The notes under the pieces: generated by a model
Database searches by the model: none
Told to the model about the DNA's origin: nothing
Seen by the model: the letters and a program-made list of their open reading frames with translations, nothing else
Assembly (NCBI GenBank): GCA_041589735.1
Contig: JBFHVA010000140.1
Coordinates: 1 to 9,516 of the forward strand
Direction of reading: 5' to 3'
DNA: 9,516 nucleotides
Source: CAMYJH01 sp041589735
Lineage (GTDB): Bacteria; Pseudomonadota; Gammaproteobacteria; HK1
In this document: positions 1 through 6,110 of the stretch, one piece after another
How the letters are laid out: each line of letters opens with the position of its first letter
Position numbering within the stretch: the first letter of the stretch is position 1
Translations under genes and position numbers: made by a program

Positions 1-1
1 C

Positions 2-349
2 CGAGGCAACTTGTATGCCATTGTCGGCAGCATCAACGGCTACCCGGTTAACTTCATCATCGACACCGGCGCGACTTTCGTCTCCATGAACGAGCGTCAT
101 GCGCGCCGGCTTGGCATCGATTTCGCGGTGGAAGGCCGCCCAGCGATGTCGCAGACAGCCTCGGGGGTAGTAAAGGCTTACCTGGTGAAGCTCAAGCGAG
201 TGAAGGTCGGTGAAATCGAGCTGACCGACGTGGAGGGCTCGGTGCACGAAGGCAATTTCCCCACCGAGGTTCTGCTCGGGATGTCCTTTCTAGGCCGCCT
301 GGACATCAAGCGGGAGGATGGGGTGATGGAGCTGCGGAAGAAATATTAA
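2..349 (+). CDS. Retropepsin-like clan AA aspartic protease, 3' part (5' end outside window)
   Basis: This is the C-terminal 115 codons of a retroviral-type aspartic protease domain, closest to the proteobacterial TIGR02281-type proteins. The reading frame is open from base 2 and reads RGNLYAIVGSINGYPVNF, then the catalytic motif IIDTGAT; its aspartate codon is at 62-64. The conserved strand before the motif (rGxxxxxGxINGxxVxF) is already under way at the window edge. The TTG at 11 is therefore probably internal and the true start lies upstream. After the active site come the flap-like region and the second hydrophobic-glycine motif, LLGMSFLGRLD, typical of single-domain retropepsins that act as dimers. 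Family members usually carry an N-terminal membrane anchor, which would lie outside the window. The physiological substrate is unknown for most of the family. It converges on the B12 operon and is not functionally linked to it by anything visible. Confidence 0.85.
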   Translation, partial: RGNLYAIVGSINGYPVNFIIDTGATFVSMNERHARRLGIDFAVEGRPAMSQTASGVVKAYLVKLKRVKVGEIELTDVEGSVHEGNFPTEVLLGMSFLGRLDIKREDGVMELRKKY

Positions 350-351
350 TC

Positions 352-377
352 GGCGCAATACGCTTCGCTATTGCGCC
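352..377. repeat. REP-like inverted repeat hairpin
   Basis: A perfect 9-bp inverted repeat, GGCGCAATA (352-360) and TATTGCGCC (369-377), encloses an 8-base loop, CGCTTCGC. It starts three bases after the protease stop codon. No T-run follows on the plus strand, so it is a poor intrinsic terminator. Its composition and placement just after a stop codon resemble dispersed REP-type palindromes found between genes in many proteobacteria. Whether it is repeated in this genome cannot be seen from one window. It may protect the 3' end of the protease mRNA. Confidence 0.55.
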
Positions 378-448
378 CTACATTTCTACATTTTGTCACT
401 TGAGCTAAAAAACCTTACGCAGTTTCTGTTTTCAATCGCAACTGAACT

Positions 449-479
449 AAAAAAAACGGCCCGCACTAGCGGACCGTTT
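449..479 (-). terminator. Rho-independent terminator of the B12 operon
   Basis: Read on the minus strand, AAACGGTCCGC (479-469), a four-base loop, and GCGGGCCGTTT (464-454) form an 11-bp stem with one U-G wobble. An uninterrupted run of eight T in total (456-449) closes it. It lies 27 bases after the stop codon of the membrane protein gene at 506 and so marks the end of the minus-strand operon. On the plus strand the hairpin is followed only by GCGTTT, so it may also weakly stop transcription coming from the protease gene. Confidence 0.85.
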
Positions 480-505
480 GCGTTTCAGTGCCTGTTGACT
501 GAATT

Positions 506-1030
506 TCAGACGCCGGTTGGCTCGCCTCGGAACGCGGGCAGCTTCATCTGAATGAGGGCGAAGCCGCCGAACAGCACGCCCGCGTAGAACAGGTCGCCGG
601 CGATGGTGTAATGGAAGAACGGAATCGCGGCGATGAAGCAGGCCACCAGGCCACTCATCGTCAGCGGGTACATGCCGGAGGTGAGCCAGACACCGAAGTT
701 GGTGATGACGAAAAAGATCACCGAGCTTGCCAGCGCGCCGCCGGTCACGGTCAGCAGCCCAATTCTGCCGCGCAGCTGCATGCCGATGGCCACCACGATG
801 CACATGCAGACGTAGACCAGCACCAGGCCGTCGTGCAATCCGATCACGACGTCGCTCAAGGCCATGGCGATGAGCGGTATCAGAAAGGCGAGCTTTCGGT
901 TGTCCAGGTGGGCGCCTGCGAACAGCGCCATGGCCGCAACCGGCGCGAAGTTCGGCGGATGCGGAAGGATCCGCAGCAGCGCGGCCGCCAGCACGAGGCC
1001 CGCGATCAGCCAGTACTTCTTGCTCAACAT
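506..1030 (-). CDS. DUF6580-like small membrane protein, candidate inner-membrane cobalamin transporter
   Basis: A 174-residue, very hydrophobic protein with about five or six membrane segments (roughly residues 7-22, 28-41, 47-64, 69-86, 91-116 and 128-160). Conserved-looking loop motifs are RILPHPPNFAPVAAMALFAG (20-39), SDVVIG (59-64), ITNFGVW (109-115), and IPFFHYTIAGDLFY (136-149). From memory these match the DUF6580 'putative transport protein' family, which resembles substrate-binding (S) components of ECF transporters. It is the last gene of a riboswitch-controlled B12 operon that carries no BtuC/BtuD/BtuF genes, so cobalamin or a precursor is the likely substrate; this is inference. 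Cysteines 75, 77 and 131 are notable because the solitary B12 transporter BtuM uses a cysteine near residue 80 to bind cobalt (recalled, not aligned). The start is supported by an AGGGG/GGTGAG ribosome-binding site just upstream (1031-1041). A cobalamin role is moderately likely and the family name fairly likely. Confidence 0.75.
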   Translation of the reverse strand: MLSKKYWLIAGLVLAAALLRILPHPPNFAPVAAMALFAGAHLDNRKLAFLIPLIAMALSDVVIGLHDGLVLVYVCMCIVVAIGMQLRGRIGLLTVTGGALASSVIFFVITNFGVWLTSGMYPLTMSGLVACFIAAIPFFHYTIAGDLFYAGVLFGGFALIQMKLPAFRGEPTGV

Positions 1031-1193
1031 GTCTCACCCCTGTCATTTCGAGTGTGATGCCGCGACCGGCCCGGACCGCGGCGGGCGAACGCCCACGATG
1101 CCGCGGAGCATATCCGCAACCGGCCATGAATTGAAGCGCGGCGAGCGATGATCGCCCTGCCCTGCGTCGTAAAGTTTTCGATTTTCATTTACA

Positions 1194-1745
1194 TCAGCGT
1201 TTTCTGCGCCCGGGATCCCAGTACACTTCGCCGCCGGTCTGTCGCGCCAGCACGCGGGCGATGACAAACAGCAGATCGGAGAGCCGGTTTAAGAACTTGC
1301 GGCTCTCTTCGTTCACCGTCTCTTCCCGCGACAAAGTCAGAAGGCGCCGCTCGGCGCGGCGGCAAACGGCGCGCGCCACGTGGGCCGCCACCGCCGGCGT
1401 GCTGCCGCCCGGGAGAATGAACTCTTTCAGCGGCGGCAGCTCGGCGTTGATTCGGTCCAGGGTCTTCTCCAGCGCCGCAACGTCCTCGGCGGTCACCGTG
1501 GTTGCGCCGGGAATGGCCAGCTCGCCGCCGATGTCGAACAACCCATGCTGCACGTCGGTAAGGCACTCGCGGACGATATTCGGAATTTTCTGCGCCAGCA
1601 CCCAGCCGATCTGGCTGTTGAGCTCGTCCACCGCCCCCATCGCCTCCACCCGGGCGCTGTCTTTTTCCACCCGCGACCCGTCAGCAAGCCCGGTGGTGCC
1701 CTTGTCGCCGGTGCGCGTGTAAATCTTCGACAGTCTGTGTCCCAT
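1194..1745 (-). CDS. pduO: PduO-type cob(I)yrinic acid a,c-diamide / cob(I)alamin adenosyltransferase
   Basis: This enzyme transfers the adenosyl group of ATP to the reduced cobalt of a corrinoid, giving adenosylcobalamin in the cytoplasm. At 183 residues it has the normal length for the PduO/MMAB family, which is unrelated in fold to CobA/BtuR. The N-terminal ATP-binding motif is complete (YTRTGDKGTTGLADGSRVEKD region, residues 9-29), followed by RVEAMGAVDELNSQIG (32-47). FILPGG (109-114) carries the phenylalanine that in Lactobacillus PduO helps push away the lower ligand to form four-coordinate cob(II)alamin. RAVCRRAERR (125-134) carries the arginines and glutamate whose human MMAB counterparts are mutated in methylmalonic aciduria. 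LNRLSDLLF (152-160) is the C-terminal helix motif. The gene starts 14 bases after the tonB stop codon and shares its transcript. The name cobO is also used for this family; activity is near certain, the symbol is conventional. Confidence 0.95.
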   Translation of the reverse strand: MGHRLSKIYTRTGDKGTTGLADGSRVEKDSARVEAMGAVDELNSQIGWVLAQKIPNIVRECLTDVQHGLFDIGGELAIPGATTVTAEDVAALEKTLDRINAELPPLKEFILPGGSTPAVAAHVARAVCRRAERRLLTLSREETVNEESRKFLNRLSDLLFVIARVLARQTGGEVYWDPGRRKR

Positions 1746-1759
1746 GGCGGTACCGCTTT

Positions 1760-2596
1760 CTAATTCAGCTTGAAAGTCACCTTGACCTTGAAGCGGGTGA
1801 CGTCTGAAAGAAAAATCCGCGCAGGCGCGAATGGCGCGACCCGACTCACGGCAGACACCGCTGCTGTGTCGAGCACGCTGAAACCGCTCGACCGGTCCAC
1901 ATCGATGGCGTCCATCTCGCCGCTGGGGGACAAGCTGAAGCTCACCGTGGTGGTGCCTTCACGGCGCTGGCGCACGGCCAGCATCGGATAGCGCTTTTCC
2001 CGGCTGATGGCCTGGTGCAGCAGAGACAGAAGCTGACCCTGGTTTTGTCCGGCTCTGTCGCTGGACCCCTGCGGCGCTGAAGCGGACCCGACAGCGGCGA
2101 TATCGGATGGCGCGGGGATCGAATCATTGGACTCGCTCGAATCCAGCTCAGGCGGCGCGCGCTCGACCGCCGCGGCGGCTGCTGGTTTGGATGCGGTGCG
2201 GACCGGCGCCGGTTCGGATTTCGGCGCCCCGGCAACCTCGATCGCCTTCTCCGTTTTAACCATCAATTTCGGATTGCGCTCCGCTGTCTCCACCTTCTCC
2301 GGCGTTGCCACCTGCTCAACCGGCTCAGGAGGCGCTTCCACCGTCTCCAGCGGTTCGACTTCGGACCGGTGCGCCTTTGGGCGGTCGAACAGATCCCGGC
2401 TGCGCACAGCGGAGGCGGGTACCGGCGCGACATTTCGGGAGTCGTTTTCACCGCGCGAGTCCAGCAGCACCGTGAGCGTGGTGGGCAGCCGCCCGATCTC
2501 GCCGCCGCTCAGGTCCAGCCAGGCGAGCGCGCCGGCGTGCAGCGCGAAGGACGCAAAGAGGAACGCCGACCAGCGGAGTGTTTCTTGGTTCTGCAT
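1760..2596 (-). CDS. tonB: TonB-family energy transducer
   Basis: This protein carries proton-motive-force energy from the inner membrane to outer-membrane receptors. Its 278 residues show the standard plan. A single N-terminal anchor spans about residues 9-28 and contains S16 and H20, the SxxxH pair also found at these positions in E. coli TonB. A long periplasmic linker follows (about 45-185), rich in Pro, Glu and Ala with some Lys. The C-terminal TonB domain is about 188-278, with YPMLAVRQRREGTTTVSF (203-220), SSGFSVLDTAAVSAV (236-250) and APFAPARI (254-261). It begins only seven bases downstream of the receptor stop codon with no strong ribosome-binding site, which suggests translational coupling. 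Its place inside the B12 operon suggests it mainly serves the adjacent receptor. No ExbB or ExbD gene is in the window, so it must use partners encoded elsewhere. Confidence 0.93.
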   Translation of the reverse strand: MQNQETLRWSAFLFASFALHAGALAWLDLSGGEIGRLPTTLTVLLDSRGENDSRNVAPVPASAVRSRDLFDRPKAHRSEVEPLETVEAPPEPVEQVATPEKVETAERNPKLMVKTEKAIEVAGAPKSEPAPVRTASKPAAAAAVERAPPELDSSESNDSIPAPSDIAAVGSASAPQGSSDRAGQNQGQLLSLLHQAISREKRYPMLAVRQRREGTTTVSFSLSPSGEMDAIDVDRSSGFSVLDTAAVSAVSRVAPFAPARIFLSDVTRFKVKVTFKLN

Positions 2597-2602
2597 CGCG
2601 CG

Positions 2603-4615
2603 TCAGTCGAAATCCAGTCTCACGCTGAGCCAGAAGTTTCGCTCGGGCGCTGGGAAAAAGGACGGCACCTCGCTCGCTCCGCGGGTCGCTCGCGCACCGA
2701 ACTCGCTGTACTCCTCGTCGAACACATTGTTAACCCGTGCTTCGACGGTGACGTTCTGGTATCGATAATCCCCCTTGAGGTTGACCACAGTATACCCGGA
2801 CAGAGTCTCGAGCTGACGGTCGAAGTCTCCCGAGAATACCTTGTCGCTCACGTACTGGATCTCGCCGAACAAGCGCCATTCGGGCGCCGGCGAATATTCA
2901 CCCGCCAGGCGCAGAATATGCTCGGCAACCAACGGCACGCGATTGCCCTGCACGGGCCCCTCCTCCACTCGCGCGTCGACATAGCTGTAATCGCCGAGAA
3001 TCCGCAAACGATCCATCACTTGAGCACCCACCGACAGAATTAACCCGTCGCGGCGGGTCTTCGGCAGGTTGGTGTTCGCGGGGAAACCGAAGAATCCGAC
3101 CCCCGGCACCACCGCAATCTCATCGTCGATGTCCAGCCGGTAGGCCACGACCCTGGCGTTGTGACCGCCGTTTGACCACTCTGCGCCGAGCTCGTAGGAA
3201 ACCCCGGTCTGAGTTCTCAGAATGGTGCCGGGCTCGGGGTCGAGATATTCGTCGACCTTGGCAAAACGCACCGACTCGTCGCGCCTGGCGAAAAATCGCC
3301 ACGCGTCGTTGGGACGAAAGGCGAACCCCAGCTCTGTGAGAAACTCGCTGTCGTCGATTTCGATTCCTGCGGGAAAAGTGAAATCATCGCTCAGGTCGTT
3401 TTCGACCTTCGCGTTTCGCGCGCCAATCGTCAGCGACAGCTTCCGATGAACTGGCACGACGGCCTGAAAATACGTGCCGCGGATCTTCTGCTCGTTGTCC
3501 TGATTGCCGAATACGGTGCTGAGGTTGTAATCAAACAGCTCGAGATCGTGCCCGACGGTGAGCAGGAGATCACCGTTGCGCGTGGGATAGGCGACAATGA
3601 GTCGCGGAGTGAATCCGATCAGGTGCCGCGACTGATCGCTGGGCGTACCAGCGAATGTCCGGCCGGAAAGCACGAATTCCGACTCCACCTCACGGTTGGT
3701 GCCTTCGGCCTCGAAAGAGAGCCAGTCCGTTATCGTTTGTCTGATTCCGACGCGCTGGACGTTGGTCTCGGTGTTGGCAAAGTCGTTGGCAAAGTTCGAG
3801 ACGCTCTGCTGCCGATCGGCAGCGACCTCGTCCGCGAACAGTGCGCCCGGCGTTTCCAGCCGCTCGTCCACGTTCTGCAACTCGACGAATACATCGCCGG
3901 TTGCGTATTCGTAACCCGCCGTTGCGAAAAGACTGCGAAGGTTGGATTCGTTGTGGTCTCTGTAGTTGTCGGTTTCACTTCCTTCCGCTGAAAGCCGGTA
4001 GTAAACGCCGTTGTCGAGCTTCTGACTCAGGCTGGCGTGGCCGCCCCTGCGGCTGTAGCTTCCTGCTCTGGCATTGATCTCCGCTCGAAGCTTCTCGGGC
4101 CGGCGAGTGATGATGTTGATGACGCCGCCGACCGCCTGGTCACCGAAAAGGGTGCCGGCGCTGCCCTGGACGATTTCGATGCGCTCGATATCGTTCAACG
4201 GAATACTGTTCAGATCCGGATCGCCGATGTCGTTGTTGTTGAGTTTGCGGCCATCCACCAGCACCAGGGTATTGGCGTTGGAGGTTTCACCGAATCCTCT
4301 GACACTCACAGAAGCTCCGGTGCCATCCCCGAACGTATCCGACACCTGCACTCCGCCTCTTGCGCGAAGCACCTCGGTCAAGTGGGCGGCGCCGCTTTTC
4401 TCGATCTCCTCGCGACCGATGATGACGATGCTGGCCGGAGTAGAAACTTCACTGCGCTCGGAGCGGATGTCGCTGACCACGACCTCCTCCACCTCGAGCG
4501 CGGACTTCTCTTGGGCGCCCAGGGAAACGGCGAAGGACAGCGTAATCACGAACGGCGCGATGAAGTGCAGGCTCGGCGATTTTCCGACCTTTCTCGAATT
4601 GGTCGATTGGATCAT
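2603..4615 (-). CDS. btuB: TonB-dependent outer-membrane receptor, BtuB-like (cobalamin)
   Basis: A 670-residue outer-membrane receptor. The start is set at 4615 because GGAGGAG (4624-4630) lies eight bases upstream and a signal peptide follows at once: basic residues 8-12, hydrophobic 17-33, cleavage probably after SLGA (residue 34). The frame stays open another 40 codons upstream, but that stretch is riboswitch leader. A TonB-box-like segment EVEEVVVSD (41-49) comes next, then the plug domain (about 57-175) with SVRGFGE, LVLVDGRKLNN and IERIEIVQGSAGTLFGDQAVGGVINII. The rest is a 22-strand-type beta-barrel ending NFWLSVRLDFD, with NVFDEEYSEFG near the end as usual in the family. The receptor class is certain. 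Substrate assignment to cobalamin or a related corrinoid rests on the riboswitch in its leader and on the downstream adenosyltransferase, because plug motifs alone do not name the ligand. Confidence 0.9.
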   Translation of the reverse strand: MIQSTNSRKVGKSPSLHFIAPFVITLSFAVSLGAQEKSALEVEEVVVSDIRSERSEVSTPASIVIIGREEIEKSGAAHLTEVLRARGGVQVSDTFGDGTGASVSVRGFGETSNANTLVLVDGRKLNNNDIGDPDLNSIPLNDIERIEIVQGSAGTLFGDQAVGGVINIITRRPEKLRAEINARAGSYSRRGGHASLSQKLDNGVYYRLSAEGSETDNYRDHNESNLRSLFATAGYEYATGDVFVELQNVDERLETPGALFADEVAADRQQSVSNFANDFANTETNVQRVGIRQTITDWLSFEAEGTNREVESEFVLSGRTFAGTPSDQSRHLIGFTPRLIVAYPTRNGDLLLTVGHDLELFDYNLSTVFGNQDNEQKIRGTYFQAVVPVHRKLSLTIGARNAKVENDLSDDFTFPAGIEIDDSEFLTELGFAFRPNDAWRFFARRDESVRFAKVDEYLDPEPGTILRTQTGVSYELGAEWSNGGHNARVVAYRLDIDDEIAVVPGVGFFGFPANTNLPKTRRDGLILSVGAQVMDRLRILGDYSYVDARVEEGPVQGNRVPLVAEHILRLAGEYSPAPEWRLFGEIQYVSDKVFSGDFDRQLETLSGYTVVNLKGDYRYQNVTVEARVNNVFDEEYSEFGARATRGASEVPSFFPAPERNFWLSVRLDFD

Positions 4616-4623
4616 GGGGCGAT

Positions 4624-4630
4624 CTCCTCC
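4624..4630 (-). promoter_or_regulatory. Ribosome-binding site of the BtuB-like gene
   Basis: On the minus strand GGAGGAG stands eight bases before the ATG at 4615-4613. It decides the start codon against the longer open frame that begins at 4735, which has no such site and encodes no signal peptide at its N-terminus. It is the likely target of translational control by the upstream riboswitch. Confidence 0.8.
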
Positions 4631-4634
4631 GCTG

Positions 4635-4652
4635 GCGCGCAACCCCGCGCGC
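4635..4652 (-). promoter_or_regulatory. GC hairpin next to the ribosome-binding site (possible riboswitch expression platform)
   Basis: GCGCGC (4652-4647), loop GGGGTT, and GCGCGC (4640-4635) form a perfect six-base-pair stem on the minus strand, ending four bases before the Shine-Dalgarno sequence. No T-run follows, so it is not a terminator. It may take part in opening or closing the ribosome-binding site in response to the riboswitch; that role is inferred from position only. Confidence 0.4.
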
Positions 4653-4740
4653 TCAAACAGGAACCGCCACAGGGACTGGAGGAAATCGCAGGTCAAAAAC
4701 GAGAACCCGCGCCGCCGCCCGTGGCACGAAGTCACCGCAT

Positions 4741-4948
4741 TCAGGCCGGTCTCCGGGCTTGCGAGCGGGGTCTTTAAAATTCACCCCGGGCGTTTCGCCT
4801 TCCCACGACTTCGCGCAGTGGCTCGAAGAAACGCCGCGACTCGCTTACCGTTGCGGGGGCAGCGCCGGAATGGCCCGACATCAAGCGGGCTTCACCGGCT
4901 TCCCGTTTCACTTCTCGGGCGAACGCCCTCAAAGCACCTGTTGCGGCA
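4741..4948 (-). ncRNA. Cobalamin riboswitch (AdoCbl/B12 element)
   Basis: The minus-strand leader of the receptor gene carries the conserved parts of a cobalamin riboswitch in the right order. These are CAACAGGTGC (4943-4934), GGGAAGCCGGTG (4904-4893), CCGGCGCTGCCCCCGCAACG with GTAAG after it (about 4867-4843), the B12 box AGCCACTGCG (4823-4814), GTGGGAAGGCG (4806-4796) and the closing strand CAAGCCCGGAGACCGGCC (4761-4744). GCCG near 4944-4947 can pair with CGGC at the far end to form P1. The aptamer binds coenzyme B12 and normally lowers expression of downstream uptake genes. About 125 bases separate it from the start codon and hold the expression platform. Identification is by motif reading; a covariance-model search would settle exact ends. 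Confidence 0.95.
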
Positions 4949-4957
4949 AGCGGTTCG

Positions 4958-4987
4958 AGTCTATGGCTTGGCCTCGGAAGGTGTCAA
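4958..4987 (-). promoter_or_regulatory. Sigma70-like promoter of the B12 operon
   Basis: On the minus strand a perfect -35 hexamer TTGACA (4987-4982) is followed, after 18 bases, by TAGACT (4963-4958), which matches four of six -10 positions. The predicted transcription start, about seven bases on, falls just before the 5' strand of the riboswitch, where it should be. The -35 lies 34 bases past the stop codon of the neighbouring unknown gene. Confidence 0.65.
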
Positions 4988-5020
4988 TGAAACCTAACCA
5001 AGGCATCGATGTGGCGGGCA

Positions 5021-5992
5021 TCAGAGCGAGTCGAGAACCGTTCGCCAGTCAGCGAGCGTTCCTTGATCAGCGGTTTCTTGTGCGAGCTGGCGCAGGGCGA
5101 CCCGGCGCCCGAGCTCGGCCAGCGATCCATTGGCCGGTGGACAGCTTTCGGGGGCCTTGCCCTGACGCACCCAGTCGGCGAAGCGACGTTTTTCCGCCAC
5201 ATATTCCGGCGGACCCCATGCGTCGAGCGCCTGCTGAAACCGAGCGTGGCGCTTACGGTCGAAGGTACGCGCTTTTCCGGACATCCGCCGCAAGGGGTTG
5301 GCTGGATAGACGTCCAGGCAAGACACCAGGCCTCGCGGAGTGAACTCGGCAATGGGCGAAGCCCGGCCGAGCAGCGCAGGAAGCAGGTGGGTATGGGGCC
5401 CAACCGGTGTCTTACGCTCCGGGATTGGAGCCAACACCTCGATACGTCCAAGACGCGAGCAGAACACCCGCGGCGGGCTTATGGCGATGACGGCCTCACA
5501 CGCTTCTTGCGCCTGGCTAAGCAGCGCGCGGCCCTGGTAGCGACGAAGCAGCGCGATCAGATGCGTGTCGTCAGTGCGGATGCAGGCATCCACGTGAGGG
5601 ATATCCAGACCCAGATCGAAGCGAACCTGATTGCGCCCGGAGGTGACGATAGCCTCTTCGTCGGGGCCAAGCTCGGTTAGCACCTGCCGCCCGCCCATTG
5701 CAGCGTGTGTTCGATGGAGACAAAACGCCACCTGCTGTTGCCAGTGCTTGAGATTTTTACTCGGGAACTCCGCCGCCACGGGAACGACTCGAGAAGTCAG
5801 CGCAACGCGCATGGCGCCGTCGCGGGTGGTTACCGTATGGGCCCGCGCCTGGCGCCGTATCTCGGCCTCGCCGTTACTGCGCATGAACTCCGCGATGGCG
5901 CCGGAGACTCCGATGCTGTAGCCCGAATCCGGATCCGAAAGCGTTTCTTCGACGAACGCGTCGGGAGTGAGCTGAACATCGGTGGCCTTCAT
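5021..5992 (-). CDS. Conserved protein of unknown function (possibly DUF6925-like)
   Basis: A 323-residue soluble-looking protein with no signal peptide and no membrane segment. I do not recognise a function; from memory it may belong to a DUF6925-type family, with low confidence. Segments that look conserved are SIGVSGAIAEFMR (26-38), RQVLTELGPDEEAI (102-115), FDLGLDIPHVDACIRTDD (125-142), PPRVFCSRLGRIEVLAPIPE (173-192), VGPHTHLLPALL (197-208), SCLDVYPANPL (224-234), and FDRKRHARFQQALDAWGPP (244-262). The HTH pair at 200-202 and nearby acidic residues could bind metal, but this is a guess. The start ATG at 5992 is the first possible one in frame because a TAG lies 39 bases upstream; no clear ribosome-binding site precedes it. 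It lies just upstream of the B12 riboswitch on the same strand without a visible terminator, so some transcription could run through into that operon. A direct B12 role is not shown. Confidence 0.75.
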   Translation of the reverse strand: MKATDVQLTPDAFVEETLSDPDSGYSIGVSGAIAEFMRSNGEAEIRRQARAHTVTTRDGAMRVALTSRVVPVAAEFPSKNLKHWQQQVAFCLHRTHAAMGGRQVLTELGPDEEAIVTSGRNQVRFDLGLDIPHVDACIRTDDTHLIALLRRYQGRALLSQAQEACEAVIAISPPRVFCSRLGRIEVLAPIPERKTPVGPHTHLLPALLGRASPIAEFTPRGLVSCLDVYPANPLRRMSGKARTFDRKRHARFQQALDAWGPPEYVAEKRRFADWVRQGKAPESCPPANGSLAELGRRVALRQLAQETADQGTLADWRTVLDSL

Positions 5993-6110
5993 AGTGGAAT
6001 CGTGTATTGTGTCCCGCGCGGTCGACTAAGCTCCTCGATAGTTTAATGGATATGCGCTCATCGCCGCGCGTGAATCCATGCCCCAGATTTCAGCATCCGG
6101 GGGAGAAACA
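5993..6110. other. Divergent intergenic region
   Basis: This 118-base space separates the minus-strand unknown gene from the plus-strand SDR gene and should hold promoters for both. A plus-strand TTTAAT (6042-6047) matches five of six -10 positions, but no acceptable -35 hexamer stands 16 to 18 bases before it. No clear operator palindrome was found. Confidence 0.4.

Noticed and set aside
447..1127. A 226-codon minus-strand frame overlapping the DUF6580-like gene
   Set aside because: Arg/Ala/Gly-rich without hydrophobic pattern, runs through the terminator, and is displaced by the frame that gives a clean multi-pass membrane protein with a ribosome-binding site.
1031..1193. A 54-codon minus-strand frame filling the gap between the adenosyltransferase and the DUF6580-like gene, ending across that gene's start codon
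   Set aside because: It has no ribosome-binding site, its composition is Arg-rich as expected of a random GC-rich frame, and it shows no recognisable motif. The gap more likely is plain spacer.
4037..4777. Long plus-strand open frames opposite the receptor gene and riboswitch
   Set aside because: They mirror the real minus-strand receptor, show no domain motifs, and partly overlap the riboswitch; they arise from high GC codon use.
6042..6047. TTTAAT as -10 of a plus-strand promoter for the SDR gene
   Set aside because: No -35-like hexamer lies at 16 to 18 bases, so it cannot be supported as a sigma70 promoter.
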